Source of the DNA: an uncultured Clostridia bacterium
Lineage (GTDB): Bacteria > Bacillota > Clostridia > UBA1381
Assembly: GCA_934476675.1 (NCBI GenBank)
Contig: CAKSOE010000045.1
Coordinates: 1-11,444 of the forward strand
Reading direction: 5' to 3'
DNA: 11,444 nucleotides
Of this stretch, positions 6,376-11,444 are shown in pieces; the stretch's first letter is position 1, and the number at the start of each line of letters is the position of its first letter. Position numbers and translations under genes: made by a program. The notes under the pieces are model-generated. The model did no database searches, had not been told where the DNA came from, and worked only from the letters and a program-made list of their open reading frames with translations.

Positions 6376-6402
6376 AGAATATTTTTAAAGGAGAAATATG
6401 TT

Positions 6403-7587
6403 ATGTACAACAAATTAACAGTGGAAGACATTGATGTTAAAGGCAAAAAAGTTCTCGTAAGATGCGACTTTAACGTGCCGCTTGACGAAAACTGCAATAT
6501 TACGGATGAAAACCGTATTGTGGGAGCTCTTCCTACAATAGAATATCTTATCAAAAACGGAGCAAAGGTTATACTCTGCTCACATATGGGTAAGCCCAAG
6601 GGAGAGCCTAAGCCGGAGCTGTCGCTTGCACCCGTTGCAAAGAGACTTTCTGAAAAACTCGGCAAAGAGGTTGTATTTGCCGCTGACGATAACGTTGTAG
6701 GCGAAAACGCAAAGAAAGCTGTTGCCGAAATGAAAGAAGGAGACGTTGTTCTTTTGGAGAACACACGTTACAGAGCAGAGGAAACAAAGAATGCAGATAC
6801 ATTCTCACAGGAGCTGGCTTCACTTGCAGACGTATTCGTAAATGACGCATTCGGTACGGCACACAGAGCACACTGCTCAAATGTTGGCGTAACAAAGTAT
6901 ATTCAGCCGGCTGCGGCAGGTTATCTTATAGAAAAGGAAATAAAATTCCTCGGCAATGCCGTAAATTCACCTGTAAGACCGCTTGTTGCAATTTTAGGCG
7001 GTTCAAAGGTTTCTTCAAAAATTTCCGTTATAGAAAATCTTCTTAAAAAGGTTGATAAGCTCATTATCGGCGGCGGTATGGCATATACATTCTTTGCCGC
7101 ACAGGGCAAGGGTACGGGAACATCGCTTCTCGAACCGGATTATATAGACTATGCAAAGAAAATGATTGACGAAGCAGGCGATAAGCTTGTTCTTCCGGTT
7201 GATACGGTAGTAGCAAAGGAATTTTCAAACGATTCCGAAGCAAAGGTATCGGAAAACGGAATTGACGGCGACTGGATGGGTCTTGACATCGGCCCCAAGA
7301 CAATCGAGCTTTTCACAAACGTTTTACAGGACGCAAAAACGGTTGTATGGAACGGTCCTATGGGCGTATTTGAATTCCCGAACTTTGCAAAGGGTACAAA
7401 TGCGATAGCAAAGGTTCTTGCAGACCTCGACGCTACGACAATTATCGGCGGCGGCGACAGTGTTGCGGCTGTTAACCAGGCAGGACTCGGCGATAAGATG
7501 AGCCATATTTCAACAGGAGGCGGCGCATCAATGGAATTTCTTGAAGGCAAAGAACTGCCGGGTATTGCTGCATTGACAGATAAATAA
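6403..7587 (+). CDS. pgk: Phosphoglycerate kinase
   Basis: The product is 394 aa, the standard monomer length. It transfers the phosphate of 1,3-bisphosphoglycerate to ADP, giving 3-phosphoglycerate and ATP, in the cytoplasm. The N-terminal substrate domain has VLVRCDFNVP (R20, D22, N24), CSHMGKPKG (H61), LLENTRYRAEE and FVNDAFGTAHRAHCS. The C-terminal nucleotide domain has GGSKVSSKI, the GGGDSVAAV loop (349-357) and STGGGASMEFLEGKELPG (from 370). AAGGAG (6388-6393) lies 9 nt before the ATG at 6403; an ATG at 6398 is out of frame. It is the first gene of the rightward group, with tpiA 20 bp downstream, and is divergent from dnaA. No gap gene precedes it, although gap usually does in Bacillota. 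Confidence 0.98.
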   Translation: MYNKLTVEDIDVKGKKVLVRCDFNVPLDENCNITDENRIVGALPTIEYLIKNGAKVILCSHMGKPKGEPKPELSLAPVAKRLSEKLGKEVVFAADDNVVGENAKKAVAEMKEGDVVLLENTRYRAEETKNADTFSQELASLADVFVNDAFGTAHRAHCSNVGVTKYIQPAAAGYLIEKEIKFLGNAVNSPVRPLVAILGGSKVSSKISVIENLLKKVDKLIIGGGMAYTFFAAQGKGTGTSLLEPDYIDYAKKMIDEAGDKLVLPVDTVVAKEFSNDSEAKVSENGIDGDWMGLDIGPKTIELFTNVLQDAKTVVWNGPMGVFEFPNFAKGTNAIAKVLADLDATTIIGGGDSVAAVNQAGLGDKMSHISTGGGASMEFLEGKELPGIAALTDK

Positions 7588-7607
7588 TTAAAGAGAGGGT
7601 AATAAAA

Positions 7608-8360
7608 ATGGGAAAGTATATAATTGCAGGAAACTGGAAAATGAATAAGCTTCCGTCGGAAACTTATGATTATGTAAAAGAAGTTGTTGAAGCTACAAAG
7701 GGCGCTGAATGTGAAGTTGTATGCTGCACACCGTATGTGTGTCTTGCGCCGGCTGTTGAGGCTGCAAAGGGTACTCACGTAAAAATAGGCGCTGAAAATC
7801 TTCATTTTGAAGATCACGGCGCATTCACAGGCGAAGTAAGCGCGGATATGCTTGTTGATTTGGGTGTTCAGTATGTTATTATGGGTCACAGCGAAAGACG
7901 TGAATATAATAACGAAACCGACGAAACAGTTAATTTAAAGGCTAAAAAGGCTCTTTCAAAGGGACTTATTCCGATAGTTTGCTGCGGAGAAAGCTTGGAG
8001 CAGAGAGAAGCCGGAATTACAATGGATTGGATAGCAATTCAGATTAAAAAGGCTTTTGCCGGAATTTCGGCAGACGATGCAAAAAAGGTTGTAGTTGCAT
8101 ATGAGCCTATCTGGGCAATCGGAACGGGCAAAACCGCAACGGACGACCAGGCGGAGGAAGTTTGCGGCGGAATAAGAAAGCTTCTTGCAGACCTTTACGA
8201 TGAAAATACCGCAAAAGAGATTACTATTCAGTACGGCGGCAGCATGAACGCAAAAAATTGTGCGGGCTTGCTTTCAAAACCGAATATCGACGGCGGACTT
8301 ATCGGCGGTGCATCGCTTAAATCGGCAGATTTTGCCGTAATAACAAGCGCAGCTAAATAA
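7608..8360 (+). CDS. tpiA: Triose-phosphate isomerase
   Basis: The product is 250 aa, the normal length of this dimeric TIM barrel. It interconverts dihydroxyacetone phosphate and glyceraldehyde 3-phosphate. All active-site features are present: GNWKMN with N9 and K11, MGHSERRE with H94, and VVAYEPIWAIGTGKTA with catalytic E166 and the mobile loop 6. The phosphate-binding motifs YGGSM and GGLIGGASL are also present. It starts 20 bp after pgk, with an AGAGGG binding site, and is clearly co-transcribed with it. A hairpin with a T-run follows 15 bp after its stop, which may lower transcription into gpmI. Confidence 0.98.
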   Translation: MGKYIIAGNWKMNKLPSETYDYVKEVVEATKGAECEVVCCTPYVCLAPAVEAAKGTHVKIGAENLHFEDHGAFTGEVSADMLVDLGVQYVIMGHSERREYNNETDETVNLKAKKALSKGLIPIVCCGESLEQREAGITMDWIAIQIKKAFAGISADDAKKVVVAYEPIWAIGTGKTATDDQAEEVCGGIRKLLADLYDENTAKEITIQYGGSMNAKNCAGLLSKPNIDGGLIGGASLKSADFAVITSAAK

Positions 8361-8374
8361 TTATTGTTTAATAT

Positions 8375-8408
8375 AGTAAAAACAGCAGCAGAGGTTGCTG
8401 TTTTTACT
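8375..8408 (+). terminator. Intrinsic terminator-like hairpin between tpiA and gpmI
   Basis: AGTAAAAACAGCA (8375-8387) and TGCTGTTTTTACT (8396-8408) form a perfect 13-bp stem around an 8-nt loop. The GC part is short and is followed by five Ts, with the matching A-run on the other side. It could therefore act in either direction, probably as a partial terminator that tunes gpmI relative to pgk-tpiA. Confidence 0.6.
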
Positions 8409-8447
8409 GTAAATTCACATTCATTAAATATGGAATGGAGAGAAAAA

Positions 8448-9971
8448 ATGGCAAAACAACCGATAGCTTTAATCATAATGGATGGTTACGGCATAAATAA
8501 AACAGTAGAGGGCAACGCCATAGCGGCGGCAAAAAAGCCTAATCTCGATAAATATTTTGCAAATTACCCCAATACGCAGCTTCAGGCAAGCGGTCTGGCG
8601 GTAGGTCTGCCGGACGGTCAGATGGGAAACAGTGAAGTCGGTCATACGAATATCGGCGCCGGCAGAGTTGTTTATCAGATGCTTGTAAAAATATCCAAGG
8701 ATATTGAGGACGGCAAAATTTATGAAAATAAAGCATTGAAAGATGCAATGGAAAGCGCAAAGAATAACGGAAAGGCTTTGCATTTTATAGGACTTTTGTC
8801 GGACGGCGGCGTTCACAGTCATATAGATCATCTTTTCGGACTTCTTGAAATGGCAAAGAAACACGGACTTGAAAAAGTTTATATTCATACATTCCATGAC
8901 GGACGTGACGTTCCGCCGACATCCGGTGTTGAATATATGCAGCAGCTTGTGAATAAGACGCAGGAGATTGGCGTAGGTAAGGTTGCAACGCTTTGCGGAC
9001 GTTTTTATGCAATGGATCGTGACAATGCATGGGACAGAGTGGAAAAAGCGTATGACGCTATGGTTCTGGGCGAGGGTGTGCAGGAAAGCGACCCGGTAGA
9101 AGCAATCAAAAATTCATATAAAAATGATGTTACCGACGAATTTATCGTGCCGACTGTAATTGATAAGGAAGGCTTGATAAAAGAGGGTGACAGTGTTGTA
9201 ATGATAAACTTCCGTCCCGACCGTGCGAGACAGATTACGCGTGCGTTTGTTGACCCCGATTTCAAGGGATTTGAACGCAAAAAAGGATATTTTCCGCTTA
9301 ATTATGTTTGCATGGCTCAGTATGATGCAGAAATGCCGAATGTAACGGTTGCATATCCGCCCGAACAGCTTAAAATGACTTTCGGCGAATATATTTCAAA
9401 GCTTGGCATGAAGCAGCTGAGAATTGCCGAAACACAGAAATATGCTCATGTAACGTTCTTCTTTAACGGCGGTGAGGAAAGACAGTTTGACGGCGAGGAA
9501 AGAATACTTATAAAATCACCTGATGTCGAAACCTTTGATTTAAAGCCGGAAATGAGTGCGTATGAGGTGTGCAACGCTGTTTGCAAGGCAATAGACGAGG
9601 ATAAATTTGACGTAATTATATTGAATTATGCAAACTGTGACATGGTAGGTCATACCGGAGTGTTTGACGCAGCCGTAAAGGCTGTTGAGGCGGTTGACGA
9701 GTGTGTCGGAAGAATGGTTGACGCTCTTCTCAAAAAGAACGGCAAGGCTATAATTACGGCAGACCACGGCAATGCGGATTGTATGATAGATCCGTCAAAT
9801 AAGTCGGTGTTTACCGCACACACCACAAATCCCGTTCCTATGATAGTTATAGGAGCAGGCGATGTTAAGCTCAAAGAGGGCAGATTATGTGATCTTTGTC
9901 CTACAATGCTTGATATGATGGGACTTGAAAAGCCCGAAGAAATGACAGGCGAAAGCTTGATAGTAAAATAA
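8448..9971 (+). CDS. gpmI: 2,3-bisphosphoglycerate-independent phosphoglycerate mutase
   Basis: The product is 507 aa, typical of the manganese-dependent iPGM (about 510). It converts 3-phosphoglycerate to 2-phosphoglycerate through a phosphoserine intermediate. MDGYG at 11-15 provides a metal ligand (D12), and GNSEVGHTNIGAGR (60-73) contains the catalytic S62. FHDGRDVPPTSG, MINFRPDRARQ and ITADHGNAD are the substrate- and metal-binding blocks of the alkaline-phosphatase-like superfamily. The ATG at 8448 was chosen because ATGGAGAG lies just upstream and the family starts at this point. An open frame reaching back to 8364 would run through the terminator hairpin. Enolase, the usual next gene, is missing; a large hairpin follows 14 bp after the stop. 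Confidence 0.97.
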   Translation: MAKQPIALIIMDGYGINKTVEGNAIAAAKKPNLDKYFANYPNTQLQASGLAVGLPDGQMGNSEVGHTNIGAGRVVYQMLVKISKDIEDGKIYENKALKDAMESAKNNGKALHFIGLLSDGGVHSHIDHLFGLLEMAKKHGLEKVYIHTFHDGRDVPPTSGVEYMQQLVNKTQEIGVGKVATLCGRFYAMDRDNAWDRVEKAYDAMVLGEGVQESDPVEAIKNSYKNDVTDEFIVPTVIDKEGLIKEGDSVVMINFRPDRARQITRAFVDPDFKGFERKKGYFPLNYVCMAQYDAEMPNVTVAYPPEQLKMTFGEYISKLGMKQLRIAETQKYAHVTFFFNGGEERQFDGEERILIKSPDVETFDLKPEMSAYEVCNAVCKAIDEDKFDVIILNYANCDMVGHTGVFDAAVKAVEAVDECVGRMVDALLKKNGKAIITADHGNADCMIDPSNKSVFTAHTTNPVPMIVIGAGDVKLKEGRLCDLCPTMLDMMGLEKPEEMTGESLIVK

Positions 9972-9985
9972 ATTAAAAAAAACGG

Positions 9986-10017
9986 GGAGCTGCGGCAAAA
10001 TGTTTTGCGGCGGCTCC
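9986..10017 (+). terminator. Strong hairpin after gpmI (terminator or attenuator)
   Basis: GGAGCTGCGGCAAAA (9986-10000) pairs with TTTTGCGGCGGCTCC (10003-10017), with one G-G mismatch and one wobble. An eight-A run (9975-9982) precedes the stem, but only TTATGTTATG follows it. The T-tract is therefore better on the minus-strand side. As a plus-strand terminator it is probably leaky and could attenuate expression of the transporter gene that starts 23 bp later. Confidence 0.6.
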
Positions 10018-10040
10018 TTATGTTATGCGGAGATTTTTAT

Positions 10041-11306
10041 ATGAAAGTATTGCAATTAATAAAGAAGAAACTGATTTCGGCAAATGATTACATAAAAGCG
10101 TTTTTAAGCTTTGCGATTGTCGCCGGCACTACCGGACTTTTGGGCGGAATAGTAGGCGGTGCGTTCTGTAAGGTAGTTGATATTGCCACAAAGGTAAGAG
10201 TACAAAACTCATGGCTTATTTATTTTCTGCCGTTTGCCGGACTTGTAATAATATTTTTGTATAAAAAAATGAATCTTAAAACCGACCCCGGAACAAACAG
10301 AGTAATATCCTCCGTGCGTTCCGACGGCGAAGTGCCGCTTTCCATGGCGCCGCTTATTTTTGTGGGAACTGCAATAACACACCTTTTCGGAGGTTCTGCC
10401 GGACGTGAGGGCGCAGCATTGCAGCTGGGCGGAAGTATAGGGTTTTCTATGGGAAAACTTTTTAAATTAAATGAAAAAAACATGCCGCTTGTGGTTATGT
10501 GCGGCATGAGCGCTGTTTTTTCGGCGCTGTTCGGAACTCCTCTGACGGCGGTTTTCTTTGCAATGGAAATAATAAGCGTGGGAGTAATATATTATTCGGC
10601 GCTTGTACCGTGTCTGATTTCATCTTATGTGGCTGTGTTTATTTCCTCACTTTACGGAAATACTCCCGTAAGATTTGCGGTGCATTTGATTCCCGATACA
10701 AATATGGAAACGGTTGTTTTGGTAATGATTTTGGGTGCATTGTGCGCACTTTTAAGTATAGTTTTTTGCTCCGTAATGAAATATACGGGTATATATGCAC
10801 ATAAATTTATAAAAAATGATTATGTAAGAGTTTTTGCCGGAGGATGTATAGTGATTGTTCTTACTCTTTTGTCGGGAACACATGATTATAACGGCGCAGG
10901 TGTTGATATTATTAAAAAAGCAGTTGAAGGAAACGCCGTATGGTATGCGTTTATATTGAAGATAATTTTTACTGCGGCAACAATAGGATTCGGATTCAAA
11001 GGCGGGGAAATAGTGCCGACATTTTTTATAGGATCAACTTTCGGCTGTGTTGCGGGCTCGCTTTTGGGACTTCCGGCGTCGTTTTCGGCGTCAATCGGAA
11101 TAGCGGCGCTTTTTGTCGGAGTGGTTAACAGTCCGATGGCATCAATTTTACTTGCAATAGAGCTTTTCGGTTCGCATGGACTTTTACTTTATGCCGCGGC
11201 AATTTTTATAAGTTATATGATGTCGGGATATTACAGTTTGTATTCACAGCAAAAAATTATGTATTCAAAGCTTAGAGCGGAGTATATTAATATAAAAGCA
11301 AAATAA
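10041..11306 (+). CDS. ClC-family anion transporter, probably CLC-F-type fluoride/proton antiporter
   Basis: The product is 421 aa, a multi-pass inner-membrane protein with hydrophobic segments throughout. ClC signatures are FGGSAGREGAALQLGG, with the gating glutamate E123 in GREGA (121-125), GTPLTAVFFAMEI (165-177), and GGEIVPTFFIG (321-331). The chloride-type GSGIP filter is absent, and GTNRVI (84-89) stands in its place. Together with GEVPLSMAPL, GGEIVP and IELFG (373-377), this resembles the CLC-F branch that exports fluoride in exchange for protons. The branch assignment is from remembered family motifs. The ATG at 10041 has GGAG 8 nt upstream; an upstream TTG at 10005 lies inside the hairpin. 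No fluoride riboswitch was recognised before it. It may be partly co-transcribed with gpmI. Confidence 0.82.
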   Translation: MKVLQLIKKKLISANDYIKAFLSFAIVAGTTGLLGGIVGGAFCKVVDIATKVRVQNSWLIYFLPFAGLVIIFLYKKMNLKTDPGTNRVISSVRSDGEVPLSMAPLIFVGTAITHLFGGSAGREGAALQLGGSIGFSMGKLFKLNEKNMPLVVMCGMSAVFSALFGTPLTAVFFAMEIISVGVIYYSALVPCLISSYVAVFISSLYGNTPVRFAVHLIPDTNMETVVLVMILGALCALLSIVFCSVMKYTGIYAHKFIKNDYVRVFAGGCIVIVLTLLSGTHDYNGAGVDIIKKAVEGNAVWYAFILKIIFTAATIGFGFKGGEIVPTFFIGSTFGCVAGSLLGLPASFSASIGIAALFVGVVNSPMASILLAIELFGSHGLLLYAAAIFISYMMSGYYSLYSQQKIMYSKLRAEYINIKAK

Positions 11307-11349
11307 TATATATAGTAGAAAAAAGATACTTTGTATACAATATGCAGAC

Positions 11350-11385
11350 ATCATAAAAAATATTTTAAAAAATCGAAAAAAAGTA
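11350..11385 (+). promoter_or_regulatory. A/T-rich UP-like element upstream of the edge promoter
   Basis: Runs of A and T (AAAAAA, ATATTTTAAAAAA, GAAAAAAAG) lie directly upstream of a near-consensus promoter. This resembles UP elements that contact the RNA polymerase alpha subunit at rRNA promoters. Confidence 0.45.
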
Positions 11386-11414
11386 TTGACAACAGCATGA
11401 TAAAGTGGTAGAAT
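11386..11414 (+). promoter_or_regulatory. Strong sigma-A promoter, probably of an rRNA operon off the right edge
   Basis: TTGACA (11386-11391) matches the -35 consensus exactly. TAGAAT (11409-11414) is one mismatch from the -10 consensus, and the spacing is exactly 17 bp. The following GCTGTCGCAATGACGGGCAC could form a short stem and resembles leaders before 16S rRNA genes in clostridia. No rRNA sequence lies inside the window, so the identity of the downstream gene is inferred. Confidence 0.65.
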
Positions 11415-11444
11415 AAACAAGCTGTCGCAATGACGGGCACATCA

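Noticed and set aside
6116..6402. Second cluster of DnaA boxes upstream of dnaA (bipartite origin)
   Set aside because: No match to TTATCCACA or its reverse complement with one or fewer mismatches was found. TTAATCCAT near 6151 is too degenerate.
8364..8447. Longer N-terminus for GpmI
   Set aside because: The extension would translate through the terminator-like hairpin and has no family similarity. The ATG at 8448 has a good binding site and begins just before the conserved IIMDGYG block.
9972..10040. Fluoride riboswitch before the ClC-type gene
   Set aside because: The gap holds only the hairpin at 9986-10017 and a ribosome binding site. The conserved fluoride-aptamer bases are not recognisable, and there is too little room.
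10005..10040. TTG start for the ClC transporter
   Set aside because: The TTG lies within the hairpin stem and lacks a binding site. The ATG at 10041 has GGAG at proper spacing.
1..11444. Previously undescribed multi-gene defence or biosynthetic system
   Set aside because: Every substantial open frame belongs to a recognisable housekeeping or transport family. The unusual aspects are gene order, origin structure and the palindromic repeats, not an unknown protein cassette.

Overview
The window looks like the chromosomal replication-origin region of a low-GC, anaerobic member of the Clostridia (Bacillota). The evidence is AGGAGG-type ribosome binding sites, a B. subtilis-like dnaA-oriC-dnaN layout, an oxygen-independent coproporphyrinogen dehydrogenase of the HemZ type, and a clostridial-style DnaC/DnaI-like ATPase with a cysteine cluster. 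I cannot name a species.

Left arm (minus strand, reading leftward): dnaA, the origin, dnaN, a small metallo-beta-lactamase-fold hydrolase, hemZ, and a helicase-loader-like AAA+ ATPase. The last three genes are tightly packed, with a 4-bp gap and then a 20-bp overlap. The gap between dnaN and the hydrolase gene is filled by two related palindromic repeats. The more complete copy is a ~108-bp imperfect inverted repeat that runs into the dnaN stop codon. The extreme left edge (1 to about 80) may be the end of an insertion sequence that continues outside the window.

Origin: the dnaA-dnaN interval (4556-4816) carries a 44-bp pure A/T stretch, six consecutive TA(A/G) triplets that fit the DnaA-trio motif, a DnaA-box-like site directly beside them, and two stronger DnaA boxes near the end of dnaA. 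This order and polarity match the basal unwinding module of B. subtilis oriC.

Right arm (plus strand, reading rightward): a promoter and three glycolysis genes (pgk, tpiA, gpmI), with a hairpin before gpmI and another after it. Next come a ClC-family anion transporter that resembles the fluoride-exporting CLC-F branch, and at the right edge a strong promoter with A-tracts upstream, probably of an rRNA operon. Apart from dnaA itself, genes on both sides point away from the origin, as expected for leading-strand coding.

Unusual points: dnaA is not flanked by rpmH-rnpA, and dnaN is not followed by recF-gyrB. Glycolysis genes and an MBL-hemZ-loader cluster occupy those places. I found no sign of a wholly new multi-gene system. 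The most interesting signals are the origin architecture, the palindromic repeat pair, and the rearranged gene neighbourhood.
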